Shown here piece by piece: positions 35,018 through 43,847 of a DNA stretch of 64,000 bases. The stretch is taken from positions 372,001 through 436,000 of the forward strand of contig CANLUL010000001.1 of the NCBI GenBank assembly GCA_947494305.1. The letters are read 5' to 3'. Position 1 is the stretch's first letter. The number at the start of each line of letters is the position of its first letter. Under the pieces are notes generated by a model. That model worked only from the letters and a program-made list of their open reading frames with translations, did not search any database and was not told the DNA's origin. The translations under genes and the position numbers were made by a program. The stretch is from an uncultured Sphingomonadaceae bacterium. GTDB taxonomy: Bacteria; Pseudomonadota; Alphaproteobacteria; Sphingomonadales; Sphingomonadaceae.

Positions 35018-35785
35018 GTGCCAAGAACATCAGAAGATATCGGTGTATTGCTGTTCGCGTTTACATGCGGGTACATCACCCTGCCAACCAGTTTTTTCCT
35101 CGACGGCGAAGAGGGAAAGACCAAGGTTCCGGCGGCAGTCTTCCTAATCGATCATCCTAACGGATTGGCGTTGTTTGATACCGGATTTAGCGATCGTTAT
35201 GTCGGTATGGAAACAGGCTTGGGAAAGATTGTTGATGTGCCCGATGGCGAGACAATTGATCAGCGCCTCCGCGACTATGGTGTGGATCCCGCGGATATCA
35301 AATGGATCATCAACTCTCACCTGCATCTCGATCATGCCGGCGGTAACGCTTTGCTGCCCAACGCGACGGTCATCGTACAGGAAAAGGAATGGGATTACCG
35401 GAATGTGGGTGAGGACAACGCTTACAACGCCGATGATTTCGATACCGGCCAGCCAGTGAAGCGGATTGTCGGTGAGCATGATTTATTCGGAGACGGCAGC
35501 GTAGTTATCTTTCCCACGCCTGGGCATACGCCCGGCCATCAATCAGCCAAGGTGAAGACGATTGGCGGAGAGGCAATCTTGGCGGCAGATTGCTGCAATA
35601 TGCGGCGCTCACTGGATGAAATGCATCTGCCCGATCATTGTTTTGATATGGTGCAATATCGCAGTTCGCTTGAGCTGCTTGCCAAGGAACGTTCAAAAGG
35701 CGCGACGATTTTCTTTGGTCATGATCCGGAATTTTGGGCAGGCGTGCCCCAGGCGGAAAGGCTTGACTTAAACGGGTTGCGCTAG
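35018..35785 (+). CDS. Metallo-beta-lactamase-fold hydrolase, N-acyl homoserine lactonase-like
   Basis: A 255-residue MBL-fold enzyme. The zinc motif is SHLHLDHAGG (about residue 103), with the later ligands in TPGHTPGHQSAKV (His), the Asp in LAADCC and the terminal FFGHDPEFW. The pattern with HxHxDH and the ALFDTGF start resembles AttM/AiiA-type lactonases that cleave quorum-sensing signals, but other lactones or esters are equally possible. I choose the GTG at 35018 because GGAGGGA ends seven bases before it; a longer frame from 34964 lacks such a site. Its stop overlaps the end of the converging HExxH gene. Confidence 0.85.
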   Translation: MPRTSEDIGVLLFAFTCGYITLPTSFFLDGEEGKTKVPAAVFLIDHPNGLALFDTGFSDRYVGMETGLGKIVDVPDGETIDQRLRDYGVDPADIKWIINSHLHLDHAGGNALLPNATVIVQEKEWDYRNVGEDNAYNADDFDTGQPVKRIVGEHDLFGDGSVVIFPTPGHTPGHQSAKVKTIGGEAILAADCCNMRRSLDEMHLPDHCFDMVQYRSSLELLAKERSKGATIFFGHDPEFWAGVPQAERLDLNGLR

Positions 35786-36279
35786 TTGGATAGTTCGAAA
35801 TGGATAATTCGAAATGGATAGTCAGCAATTTGCCTGAAATCATCCATGGTCAGTCCGTTTTTCAGCCGCGCTTTTTGCATGACGAGGAATACATGCCGAA
35901 CAATCTCGGCTTGTTGTTCAATGCCATAATCTGCAAAATTTTTTCCAGGTTCAATCTCATAATCATATCGGCAAAAAGGATGGCGTGCCAACGGCAGAAA
36001 TACGCCTTTCTGATGTTGCCAAACGTGAACCATTTCGTGAATGAAAAGGCCCTGTAGGTTTAGGTCAGTCTGACAAAAATCTTCGCAGAATAGGTCGCTT
36101 TTCGGATGGAACCACAAGTTTCCATCGGGTGCCATGGTGATTTTCCTTGGCTGGAAAATCCACCATTTGCGATTGAAAACCTGAACCGCGCTATAGTCGA
36201 TACTATCACCGAAAACCGAGCGACAGAGCTCAATTTCAGTGGCGGTCAGTGATCGACGGTTGCGGAAAGCCGAAGACAA
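35782..36279 (-). CDS. HExxH-motif protein (sphingomonad 'vgr-related' type)
   Basis: A 165-residue protein, name-only family in sphingomonads. It contains FIHEMVHVWQHQ (about residues 79-90), a zinc-binding HExxH followed by a Trp-His-type pattern; a third ligand is not certain. Segments VQVFNRKWWIFQP and EQQAEIVRHVF are also typical. No signal peptide. The start is TTG, directly abutting the stop of the PCu(A)C gene, indicating coupled translation. The last residues are encoded by a 14-base tandem repeat. Protease activity is possible but unproven. Confidence 0.75.
   Translation of the reverse strand: MSSAFRNRRSLTATEIELCRSVFGDSIDYSAVQVFNRKWWIFQPRKITMAPDGNLWFHPKSDLFCEDFCQTDLNLQGLFIHEMVHVWQHQKGVFLPLARHPFCRYDYEIEPGKNFADYGIEQQAEIVRHVFLVMQKARLKNGLTMDDFRQIADYPFRIIHFELSN
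35787..35822. repeat. Short tandem repeat at gene end (14-base unit)
   Basis: TGGATAGTTCGAAA (35787-35800) is followed by TGGATAATTCGAAA (35801-35814) and a partial third copy TGGATAGT (35815-35822). It encodes the last codons of the HExxH gene. Because 14 is not a multiple of three, copy-number changes would shift the frame of the C-terminus. Confidence 0.8.
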
Positions 36280-36759
36280 TTATTCAGCGTCGCTTTCTTC
36301 ACCAGCTTCGGTTGTTTCCGTTCCAGCAGGCGTCGGTTTTTCTATTCTCGCATCGATTAGTATCCGGTCGTCGTTTGAATAGATTAACTTAAACTGCAAA
36401 CTACCTCTCTTTATGGCGGTTTCACTTACACCCCAAAGCATGAGATGTTTGCCGCCCGGTTCCATTTTTACTTTCGCGCCAGGTAGAATATTAACGGATT
36501 TCATCGGCTTCATCATGGCCATACCGTCTTCTTCGGTGGTCTCATGCATTTCCAAGCGCACTACATCGTCGGAGGTGACACCAACCAAATCAACTTCAAC
36601 CCGGCCACCATGTAAGTCCATATAGGCAACCGATGGGTTTCCCTCGACTGGAGAGACTTTTACAACCGCATTGTCGGCACGCAAAACATCTCCTTGTCCG
36701 CAGGATGCGAGCATAAGAGCCGCGGTTGCCGCAAATGGTATAGATAACTGTTTTAACAT
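36280..36759 (-). CDS. PCu(A)C family copper chaperone
   Basis: A 159-residue periplasmic copper chaperone of the PCu(A)C family, which delivers Cu(I) for assembly of the CuA centre of cytochrome oxidase. A lipoprotein signal ends at LASC (about residue 20). The copper-binding pattern H(M)x10MxxH/M is present as [19 protein letters not shown] and [10 protein letters not shown]. The C-terminal tail is acidic ([11 protein letters not shown]-like). The start at 36759 is preceded by GGAG at a long spacing; a longer frame begins at 36792. Its stop is directly followed by the TTG start of the HExxH gene. Confidence 0.9.
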   Translation of the reverse strand: MLKQLSIPFAATAALMLASCGQGDVLRADNAVVKVSPVEGNPSVAYMDLHGGRVEVDLVGVTSDDVVRLEMHETTEEDGMAMMKPMKSVNILPGAKVKMEPGGKHLMLWGVSETAIKRGSLQFKLIYSNDDRILIDARIEKPTPAGTETTEAGEESDAE

Positions 36760-36838
36760 GAGACTTTTCAAAACTCCTGTGATTCCATTCACATATGGTG
36801 GTTTGGCGACTATTTTTCAAATGTAGAAGCCGTCATGC

Positions 36839-36866
36839 CTTGTGCCAAGGAAAATGCCACCTATAT
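36839..36866 (+). promoter_or_regulatory. Heat-shock (sigma-32 type) promoter of dnaK
   Basis: CTTG at 36839-36842, 17 bases, then CCTATAT at 36860-36866. This matches the published alphaproteobacterial sigma-32 consensus CTTG-N17/18-CYTATNT. It lies 83 bases before the dnaK start. Promoter activity is inferred from the match and location. Confidence 0.7.
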
Positions 36867-36948
36867 CGCATCACGAAGCCGTAACGGTGCTGGTTACAAC
36901 GGGCCGAGCGGCAATTTTGCTAAGACTAGAAAATTGATTGAGGGACTT

Positions 36949-38904
36949 ATGGGTAAAGTAATTGGTATTGATTTAGGAACCACCAACAGCTGTGTTGCTG
37001 TGATGGACGGCGGTAAGCCGAAGGTTATTGAAAATTCAGAAGGCGCGCGGACAACACCATCTGTTGTAGCTTTCACCAAAGACGGTGAGCGTCTGATTGG
37101 TCAGCCGGCTAAGCGCCAGGCAGTCACCAATCCTGAAAGCACCATTTTTGCAGTGAAGCGCCTTATCGGTCGCCGGTTCGATGATCCGATGACGAAAAAA
37201 GATATGGAATTGGTTCCATATGAAATCGTCAAAGGATCGAACGGTGATGCATGGGTAAAAGCGGGCGGTGAAGATTACAGCCCTTCTCAGATTTCCGCAT
37301 ATACATTGCAGAAAATGAAAGAGACGGCAGAAGCCTATCTCGGCGAAACTGTAACTCAGGCCGTTATTACAACGCCTGCTTATTTTAACGATGCACAACG
37401 CCAAGCAACCAAAGATGCTGGTAAGATTGCCGGTTTGGAAGTCCTTCGGATCATTAATGAGCCAACAGCTGCTGCTTTGGCATATGGTCTTGAGAAGAAC
37501 GACGGCAAAACTATTGCTGTTTATGACCTTGGTGGCGGTACGTTTGACATTTCTATATTGGAAATTGGCGACGGTGTTTTCGAAGTAAAATCGACCAATG
37601 GCGATACGTTTCTTGGCGGTGAAGATTTTGATGCGAAGCTTGTTGAGTTCCTCGCGGATGACTTCAAGAAAGCGGAAAGCATTGACCTGACCAAGGACAA
37701 GCTGGCTCTTCAACGTTTGAAGGAAGCAGCTGAAAAAGCAAAAATTGAACTTTCCAGCGCACAGACCACCGAAGTCAACCTGCCGTTTATTACGGCTGAC
37801 CAAAACGGTCCGAAGCACTTGGTGAAATCAATCAGCCGCTCCGATCTTGAGAAGTTGGTTGGCGATCTTGTGAAACGTACGCTTGACCCTTGTAAAAAGG
37901 CTCTCAAAGATGCGGGCGTTGACGCAAGTGAAATTGATGACGTTGTGATGGTCGGCGGTATGACCCGTATGCCATTGGTTCGTGAAACCGTTGAAAAGTT
38001 CTTCGGGAAAGAACCGCATACTGGAGTGAACCCCGACGAAGTGGTTGCTATGGGTGCCGCGATTCAGGCGGGCGTTCTGCAAGGTGATGTGAAAGACGTT
38101 CTCTTGCTCGACGTGACACCATTGTCACTGGGTATCGAAACTCTGGGCGGTGTATTTACGCGGATGATCGATCGCAATACGACGATCCCGACGAAAAAAT
38201 CACAAGTTTACTCAACCGCTGATGACAATCAGGGCGCGGTGACCATTCGTGTGTTCCAGGGTGAACGCGAAATGGCTGCTGACAACAAGATGCTCGGCAA
38301 TTTCGATCTGGTTGGTATACCACCAGCACCGCGCGGTGTGCCGCAAATTGATGTGACATTTGATATTGATGCGAACGGTATCGTCAATGTGTCTGCGAAA
38401 GACAAAGGCACCGGTAAAGAGCAGCAGATCAAAATTCAGGCTTCTGGTGGTTTGTCAGACAATGACATCGACCAGATGGTTCAGGATGCTGAGAAATTTG
38501 CCGAGGAAGATAAGAAGCGTCGTGAAGAGGCGGAAGCCAAAAACAACGCGGAAAGCCTTGTCCACTCGACCGAAAAACAGCTGGAAGAGCATGGCGACAA
38601 AATTGATGCCGATCTGAAAGGCCAGATCGAAGAAGGCATCACAAAAACCAAAAAAGCCATTGAAGGCGGCGATCCGGAAGCGATGAAAACTGAGTCCGAA
38701 GCACTGGCACAGGTCGCGATGCAAATGGGTCAGAAGATCTATGAAGCGGAACAGGCTGCTGGCGGTGACGCTGGTGATGCGGCGGCCGCGGATGCTGCTG
38801 CTTCTGCAGCGGATGACGATGTTGTCGATGCTGAATTCTCCGAAGTCGATGACTCGGATGATTCCGATGACGATAAAAAAGAAGACGCCAAGGCGGCTGA
38901 GTAA
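36949..38904 (+). CDS. dnaK: Molecular chaperone DnaK (Hsp70)
   Basis: The ATP-driven Hsp70 chaperone. From this ATG the protein is 651 residues: [22 protein letters not shown], phosphate-loop segments [14 protein letters not shown] and [12 protein letters not shown], and the peptide-binding domain [17 protein letters not shown]. The lid region ends in an Ala/Asp-rich tail with [15 protein letters not shown] lies about five bases upstream. A 38-residue longer frame from 36835 is upstream leader and covers the promoter, so it is not used. It is followed by dnaJ and probably induced by heat through the promoter at 36839. Confidence 0.97.
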   Translation: MGKVIGIDLGTTNSCVAVMDGGKPKVIENSEGARTTPSVVAFTKDGERLIGQPAKRQAVTNPESTIFAVKRLIGRRFDDPMTKKDMELVPYEIVKGSNGDAWVKAGGEDYSPSQISAYTLQKMKETAEAYLGETVTQAVITTPAYFNDAQRQATKDAGKIAGLEVLRIINEPTAAALAYGLEKNDGKTIAVYDLGGGTFDISILEIGDGVFEVKSTNGDTFLGGEDFDAKLVEFLADDFKKAESIDLTKDKLALQRLKEAAEKAKIELSSAQTTEVNLPFITADQNGPKHLVKSISRSDLEKLVGDLVKRTLDPCKKALKDAGVDASEIDDVVMVGGMTRMPLVRETVEKFFGKEPHTGVNPDEVVAMGAAIQAGVLQGDVKDVLLLDVTPLSLGIETLGGVFTRMIDRNTTIPTKKSQVYSTADDNQGAVTIRVFQGEREMAADNKMLGNFDLVGIPPAPRGVPQIDVTFDIDANGIVNVSAKDKGTGKEQQIKIQASGGLSDNDIDQMVQDAEKFAEEDKKRREEAEAKNNAESLVHSTEKQLEEHGDKIDADLKGQIEEGITKTKKAIEGGDPEAMKTESEALAQVAMQMGQKIYEAEQAAGGDAGDAAAADAAASAADDDVVDAEFSEVDDSDDSDDDKKEDAKAAE

Positions 38905-38908
38905 TCAT

Positions 38909-38943
38909 GATATCGCCGCTCCGATTTAGGGGCGGCGAATATC
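38909..38943 (+). other. Hairpin between dnaK and dnaJ
   Basis: A stem of about 14 pairs: GATAT plus CGCCGCTCC (38909-38922), loop GATTTA, then GGGGCGGCG and ATATC with one bulged A (38929-38943). There is no T run, so full termination is unlikely. It probably acts as a partial terminator, processing site or stabiliser that sets the dnaK:dnaJ ratio. Confidence 0.6.
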
Positions 38944-38965
38944 TTGCTTCAGGGGAAGCATAAAC

Positions 38966-40123
38966 ATGGCTGCCGATATGGATTATTACGAACAATTGAA
39001 TGTGACGCGTGACGCCGATGGCGCGACGCTAAAATCATCTTATCGCAAACTGGCAATGCAATGGCATCCGGACAAAAATCCTGGCGACGCCGATGCAGAA
39101 GCGAAGTTCAAAGCGATAAGCGAAGCCTATGATGTCCTAAAGGACCCCCAAAAACGTGCGGCCTATGACCAATATGGCCATGCGGCCTTCACCCAAAACG
39201 GAGGCAATGCCGCTGGCGGTGGTGGTGGATTTGGCGGGCAGCAAGGCTTCAGCGATATTGGTGATATTTTTGAAACTATCTTCGGCGGTGGCGGCGGCGG
39301 CGGTTTTGGCGGCCAGCAACAACAACGCGGTCCGGCTCGCGGTGCAGACTTGCGCTACGATATGGAAATCAAACTCGAAGATGCTTTCCACGGAAAAGAA
39401 ACCGAAATTGAAATTGATGTATCCGTTGGTTGCGATGAATGCGACGGATCAGGTTCCGAACCCGGGACTGGTGTTAAACGTTGTGGCACTTGTCAGGGGC
39501 ACGGTAAAGTGCGTGCGCAGCAAGGTTTCTTTGTTGTCGAACGGACTTGCACCAGTTGTCAGGGGCGCGGTGAAATTATCGAAAGCCCATGCCACGTTTG
39601 CTATGGCGAGGGCAAGGTGGACAAGCCCCAGACTTTGGAAGTGGAAATCCCTGCTGGCGTTGATACAGGCACCAGAATTCGTTTAACTGGCAAGGGTGAA
39701 GCAGGCGCGCGTGGCGCTCCTCCCGGTGATCTCTATATTTTCATCCACTTGGAACGCCACGATATATTTGAACGTGAGGGAACGACTTTGTTTACCCGCG
39801 CTCCTATTAGTTTCACGCTGGCAGCTCTGGGCGGGGAAATAACTATTCCCGGTCTTGATGGCGAAAAGCATGAAATCCGCATTCCGGCGGGTATCCAGTC
39901 CGGCAAGCAAATCCGCCAGCGCGGTGCGGGCATGCCGGTTCTGCGTGGTCGCGGTAACGGTGATATGGTGATCCAGATAGAAGTCGAAACCCCAACCAAG
40001 CTCTCCAAAGAACAAAGACTAATATTGCGTCAGTTCCAGGAAACCGAAACCGGTGACGAGACGCCAAATTCCTCAGGCTTCTTTGGCAAGTTGAAAGATG
40101 CCTGGGAAGATTTGACCGAATAG
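38966..40123 (+). CDS. dnaJ: Chaperone protein DnaJ (Hsp40)
   Basis: The DnaK co-chaperone, 385 residues. The J domain has MDYYEQLNVTRDAD and the HPD signature in QWHPDKNPGDADAEAKF. A Gly/Phe-rich linker follows (about residues 78-115). Four CxxCxGxG zinc repeats are present: CDECDGSG, CGTCQGHG, CTSCQGRG and CHVCYGEG. The C-terminal substrate domain ends the protein. GGGGA precedes the ATG. It is downstream of dnaK, past the hairpin at 38909. Confidence 0.97.
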   Translation: MAADMDYYEQLNVTRDADGATLKSSYRKLAMQWHPDKNPGDADAEAKFKAISEAYDVLKDPQKRAAYDQYGHAAFTQNGGNAAGGGGGFGGQQGFSDIGDIFETIFGGGGGGGFGGQQQQRGPARGADLRYDMEIKLEDAFHGKETEIEIDVSVGCDECDGSGSEPGTGVKRCGTCQGHGKVRAQQGFFVVERTCTSCQGRGEIIESPCHVCYGEGKVDKPQTLEVEIPAGVDTGTRIRLTGKGEAGARGAPPGDLYIFIHLERHDIFEREGTTLFTRAPISFTLAALGGEITIPGLDGEKHEIRIPAGIQSGKQIRQRGAGMPVLRGRGNGDMVIQIEVETPTKLSKEQRLILRQFQETETGDETPNSSGFFGKLKDAWEDLTE

Positions 40124-40136
40124 GCTGCTGTCTATA

Positions 40137-40157
40137 CTCCCGAATATCAATCGGGAG
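40137..40157 (+). promoter_or_regulatory. Hairpin covering the ribosome-binding site of the crotonase gene
   Basis: CTCCCGA (40137-40143), loop ATATCAA, TCGGGAG (40151-40157), a perfect 7-bp stem. The right arm overlaps the Shine-Dalgarno GGGAGAGG (40153-40160) of the gene starting at 40163. Folding would hide the site. Regulation by temperature or another factor is inference. Confidence 0.55.
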
Positions 40158-40162
40158 AGGTT

Positions 40163-40948
40163 ATGGACTATCAATATTTGAAAGTTGAAGAAGATGGCGG
40201 TGTTTTAACTGTTCGTCTGAACCGAATAGATGCGCGCAATGCGCTTAGCCTCGCGCATATGAGAGAACTGACCGATGTTGCTCGGACCTATCGAACGGCG
40301 CCGCATATCCACGCCGTGATCCTCACCGGTACGGATTCATATTTCTCTGCCGGAGCCGATCTGGCGGAACGTCTTCCAAAAAATGAAACTATTTTAGACA
40401 AACGGCAACGGGTACAGGGCGGCCCCGATATGTGTAAGGCTTGGGCAGAAGTGGAGCCGGTTACTATTGCGGCGATAGAGGGCTATTGTATCGGCGGCGG
40501 CGTGGCTTTGGTGACCAGCTGTGACTTCCGCATTGTTGGCGAAAGTGGGTCTTTACGCCTGCCCGAAGTACCGCTCGGCATCAATATGAGTTGGCGTAGT
40601 ATTCCAAGACTAACGGCGCTGATGGGGCCTTCCCGGGCGAAACAATTTGTTATGTTTGGAGAGGCTTTGGATGCCAGCACCTGTCTCGACTGGGGTCTGG
40701 TTGACGAAATCTCACCCGATGGTGGAGTCTATAAGGCTGCTTTACAATGGGCAGAAAAGGTCGGAAACCTTCCTCCTCTACCGGTACGGATGACCAAAGA
40801 AGCTGTCGATGCAGCAGCGGGAATGAATGACCCGACACCCACCTTTATGGATCGTGATCAGTATTTGCTAACCGCAGGTTCGGAGGATTTTAAAGAAGGC
40901 GTAAAATCCTTTTTCGAAAAACGCGATCCAGAGTTTAAGGGGAATTAG
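40163..40948 (+). CDS. Enoyl-CoA hydratase/isomerase (crotonase) family protein
   Basis: A 261-residue crotonase-fold protein acting on acyl-CoA thioesters. Typical segments: VRLNRIDARNALSLAHMREL, the CoA-oxyanion motif TDSYFSAGADLAE (about residue 62), AIEGYCIGGGVALVTSCDFRI (about residue 105) and LPEVPLGINM. The two catalytic glutamates of hydratase cannot both be assigned, so hydratase, isomerase or hydrolase activity is open. It is 39 bases after dnaJ, with a hairpin over its ribosome-binding site, and one base before the MBL gene. Confidence 0.9.
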   Translation: MDYQYLKVEEDGGVLTVRLNRIDARNALSLAHMRELTDVARTYRTAPHIHAVILTGTDSYFSAGADLAERLPKNETILDKRQRVQGGPDMCKAWAEVEPVTIAAIEGYCIGGGVALVTSCDFRIVGESGSLRLPEVPLGINMSWRSIPRLTALMGPSRAKQFVMFGEALDASTCLDWGLVDEISPDGGVYKAALQWAEKVGNLPPLPVRMTKEAVDAAAGMNDPTPTFMDRDQYLLTAGSEDFKEGVKSFFEKRDPEFKGN

Positions 40949-40949
40949 C

Positions 40950-41918
40950 ATGGCAAAGAAGTTCGGAATTGCGGCGGTAATTATCGCTTTACTCTTGGCC
41001 ATCGGCGTCTGGCAGCGGCACCGAATATTGATACCACTCGCAACATCGGGTGAGCGGATCATGCCTTCTGAACAAGCCAACCTTCCCGAAAATGGCGATC
41101 CTTTTGGTGAAGAGTCCTATTTCTATATAGTGCAACTGGACGAGAAAACATTTGCTATTGCCGAGCCTTATAGCTGGGCGCGCAATGTAAACTATTTGAT
41201 TGCTGGTGCTGAGCGTGCGTTGCTGCTGGATGCAGGCGTAGGATTTTACGATATTCGGGCCGTTGTCGAGCAGCTCACCGATCTTCCGGTAACATTTATT
41301 CCGTCGCATCTGCATTATGACCATACGGGCCAGGGTGACTATGATCAGATAGCCCTTGTTGATTTACCGCATTTGCGTGAGCAGGCCAAAGGAGATGAGT
41401 TTGCTCCCAATTGGGGAGATCATCTGGGTGTAGCGGAAGGGATTGAACCGACGACTTGGACGATTGATGAATGGATCAAACCGGGTTCCAAAATTGACCT
41501 GGGCGAGCGCGAACTGACATTGCTTTATACTCCGGGCCACACCGACAATTCGATTTCTCTTCTGGATAAAGCCAACAATATCATGTTCACCGGAGACTAT
41601 ATGTCAGCGGGCAGCATGAGTGCCTATTATCCCGGATCGAACATGGGTGACTATCTTCAATCTGCACACAAAATCTTGAGGGAGACAGAGGGAAATCCAG
41701 CTATCGCGTTGCGCGGCGCCCATTCGGGTGAAGATGGAAATCTACCTCGCAAATCGCGAGCGGATATCGAAATTCTCCGCGATCAACTCATCAAAATCAA
41801 AGGCGGTGAACTGGAAAGCTCTGGCTCCTATCCTAGATTGTACGCGATCAAGGAAGATGTTGTGATGCAGGCCGAACCTCGTTGGTTGCAGGACTGGTCC
41901 CCCACTTATCCGGATTGA
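40950..41918 (+). CDS. Metallo-beta-lactamase-fold hydrolase, membrane-anchored
   Basis: A 322-residue MBL-fold protein with an N-terminal membrane helix (about residues 4-20), so probably facing the periplasm. The zinc motif is SHLHYDHTGQG (about residue 116). Later ligands are the His in YTPGHTDNSI, the Asp in FTGDYMSAG and the final His in RGAHSGED. The length and RNVNYLIAGAERALLLDAG start resemble unassigned esterase/lactonase relatives. It is separated from the crotonase gene by one base (TAG then C ATG), so cotranslation is likely. Confidence 0.88.
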   Translation: MAKKFGIAAVIIALLLAIGVWQRHRILIPLATSGERIMPSEQANLPENGDPFGEESYFYIVQLDEKTFAIAEPYSWARNVNYLIAGAERALLLDAGVGFYDIRAVVEQLTDLPVTFIPSHLHYDHTGQGDYDQIALVDLPHLREQAKGDEFAPNWGDHLGVAEGIEPTTWTIDEWIKPGSKIDLGERELTLLYTPGHTDNSISLLDKANNIMFTGDYMSAGSMSAYYPGSNMGDYLQSAHKILRETEGNPAIALRGAHSGEDGNLPRKSRADIEILRDQLIKIKGGELESSGSYPRLYAIKEDVVMQAEPRWLQDWSPTYPD

Positions 41919-41933
41919 TGCCGTTTTGATCGT

Positions 41934-42980
41934 CTAAGGTTTGACCACTAGATTGCCATGATGCCCGCCGTTGAACAGCATGAACAAGGCATCCGGAAAT
42001 CCATCAATACCTTCAACAACATGTTCCGGTAGCGATAGTTTTCCCGTGCGCATCAACTCCGAAATTTCGGAGACAGCGCTTGGAAATTCTGTATCATAGT
42101 GGCTCACCACAAAGCCCTTCATCATCGCGTTCCGCTCGGCCAGTCGCAGGTAAAGTTTCGGACCGCGCACATCATCCAGATGCTGATATTGGGAGATCGC
42201 GCCACAGATGGCAACGCGCGCACCAGCTGGCGCCAGATTGTCCAGAACAGTGTCGAGCAATTCACCGCCAACATTATCAAAAAATACATCCACGCCATTG
42301 GGTGCCGCTTTGGCAAGCTGTTCCGCTACGTCGGAATTTTTATAATCTACCGCCGCATCTGCACCCAGCTCTTCGGTCAGATAGGAACATTTCTCTGCTC
42401 CGCCTGCAATCCCGACAACATAGGCGCCGCGTGCTTTGGCGAGTTGTACAACTACCGAGCCAACAGCACCGGCAGCACCAGATACAACGACGGTTTCACC
42501 TTCTTTAACCTCACCCACCTTTACCAAACCAACCCAAGCTGTCAGGCCGGTTGTAATGCCAAGCGGGCCGACAAATGCGCTGGGTTCGATACCTTCTTCC
42601 GGTTCTACTTTTGTAACAGCAGCATCCGGCACAAGTGCGTGGGTCTGGGCAGACAAAATCCCGTAAACCCAATCGCCCACCGCGAGTTTGTCGCTCTTGC
42701 TTTCAACAACTTGCCCTACGCCAAAGGCGCGGATCGTTGTGCCAATGTCCCCGGTCGTATGCATGCCAGCATCGTTCAACGTTGTGCGGATCCAGGCATC
42801 CATAGAAAGTGTATCCACCTTCGCAACGATATGGCCATCGGGAATGTTGTCGATAGAAACATCTTCTACACCGAAGTCATCGATGACGGGCATTCCATCA
42901 GGACGTTGTTTGATAAAAACTCTACGATTTTCGATGGCGATGATCGCCTCCTGTAAATATATTGTGGTTGATACGATCAT
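41934..42980 (-). CDS. NADP-dependent medium-chain oxidoreductase (PTGR/curA type)
   Basis: A zinc-free medium-chain reductase that reduces alpha,beta-unsaturated carbonyls with NADPH. Signatures are RRVFIKQRPDGMPVIDDF, VGDWVYGIL, TGLTAWVGLVKVGEVKEGETVVVSGAAGAVGSVVVQLAKARGAYVVGIAG and VFFDNVGGELLDTVL. The end GGHHGNLVVKP is also typical. The start is doubtful. The only conventional start near it is the ATG at 42980, which has no clear ribosome-binding site (348 residues). An AGGAGG at 42947-42952 faces an ATC at 42939-42941, five bases away; starting there gives 335 residues and the sequence (M)AIENRRVF. Confidence 0.88.
   Translation of the reverse strand: MIVSTTIYLQEAIIAIENRRVFIKQRPDGMPVIDDFGVEDVSIDNIPDGHIVAKVDTLSMDAWIRTTLNDAGMHTTGDIGTTIRAFGVGQVVESKSDKLAVGDWVYGILSAQTHALVPDAAVTKVEPEEGIEPSAFVGPLGITTGLTAWVGLVKVGEVKEGETVVVSGAAGAVGSVVVQLAKARGAYVVGIAGGAEKCSYLTEELGADAAVDYKNSDVAEQLAKAAPNGVDVFFDNVGGELLDTVLDNLAPAGARVAICGAISQYQHLDDVRGPKLYLRLAERNAMMKGFVVSHYDTEFPSAVSEISELMRTGKLSLPEHVVEGIDGFPDALFMLFNGGHHGNLVVKP
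42939..42952 (-). promoter_or_regulatory. Strong ribosome-binding site facing an ATC codon
   Basis: On the minus strand, AGGAGG (42952-42947), five bases, then ATC (42941-42939), in frame with the reductase. No ATG, GTG or TTG occurs at a suitable distance downstream. Either AUC initiates here or an original ATG has mutated. Confidence 0.55.
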
Positions 42981-43076
42981 TATGACCCAGCGTCGAAGTC
43001 TCAAGTAGCAAATTGAGTAGCTGCCGCTGTCATCATCATTGCTAACGGGGGAGATCATTTATATTGATTGTCTATT

Positions 43077-43721
43077 ATGGCTTCCCGACCAACCCTTCAC
43101 ATTCATGGCACGGTGATCTCAACCTACACTCGTATCGTTCAAACGGTTGCTGAAGAGGCAAGGGTCGCATGGTCTGTTACTGCAACACCGGCGCAATCCG
43201 AAGAGAATAAGCGCCGGCATCCATTCCAAAAAGTACCAACGGTCGCCATTGACGGTCTGAACCTTTTTGAAAGCGTTGCGATCACCCAATATATCGACAA
43301 TGCATATAATGCGGGTGTGCTTCAGCCAGACGATCCCAAGATACGAGCTGAAATGGATCGTTGGATTGCCATTGCCAACAACTATCTGTTCCCGACATTT
43401 GAACATGGCCTGCTGTTACCGCACTTGGCGCATCAATATCTGAAGACGCCACTAAGGTCAGATATTATCGAAGCTGCGATTCCTGATATTGCGCATCATC
43501 TAGGTGTTATCTGCGATAGGATTGAACAAACTCCCTATTTTTCTGGTTCCGAATTCACACTTGCCGATATCTTCATCTATTGCATCACAAGGCCCGTACA
43601 AATGACGCCTGAAGGAGACAATCTGATTGGCCAGCTTTTGCCTCTGTGGCATTGGCTCAACAAGATTGGAAAACGCGACAGTCTGATTGCAACCCGCTGG
43701 CCTGCAGAGATTGAGGCGTGA
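43077..43721 (+). CDS. Glutathione S-transferase family protein
   Basis: A 214-residue GST-fold protein. The thioredoxin-like domain begins LHIHGTVISTYTRIVQTVAEE, includes the cis-Pro FQKVPTVAIDGL and the glutathione-binding LFESVAITQYID. The helical C-terminal domain contains SGSEFTLADIFIYCITRP. The catalytic residue is not clear: Ser and Thr in STYTR are candidates. An in-frame TTG at 43068 is nearer to GGGGGAG but I use the ATG. It is divergent from the reductase at 41934. Confidence 0.88.
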   Translation: MASRPTLHIHGTVISTYTRIVQTVAEEARVAWSVTATPAQSEENKRRHPFQKVPTVAIDGLNLFESVAITQYIDNAYNAGVLQPDDPKIRAEMDRWIAIANNYLFPTFEHGLLLPHLAHQYLKTPLRSDIIEAAIPDIAHHLGVICDRIEQTPYFSGSEFTLADIFIYCITRPVQMTPEGDNLIGQLLPLWHWLNKIGKRDSLIATRWPAEIEA

Positions 43722-43847
43722 TATTGCCTTCTCTTTTTTGCCGTTGCTGATACTAATCCAATAAGATCGGCGGCCATAGGCAATTGATGATCATTGCCAA
43801 GGCTGCGCGTTTCTATAAGGTTGCCACCAATTACTAGGAGACTCCCC

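Noticed and set aside
37036-37818. 260-residue minus-strand frame inside dnaK
   Set aside because: Fully antisense to the highly conserved dnaK coding sequence, with no family similarity.
42099-42956. 285-residue plus-strand frame inside the reductase gene
   Set aside because: Antisense to a well-recognised medium-chain reductase; amino-acid content is not protein-like.
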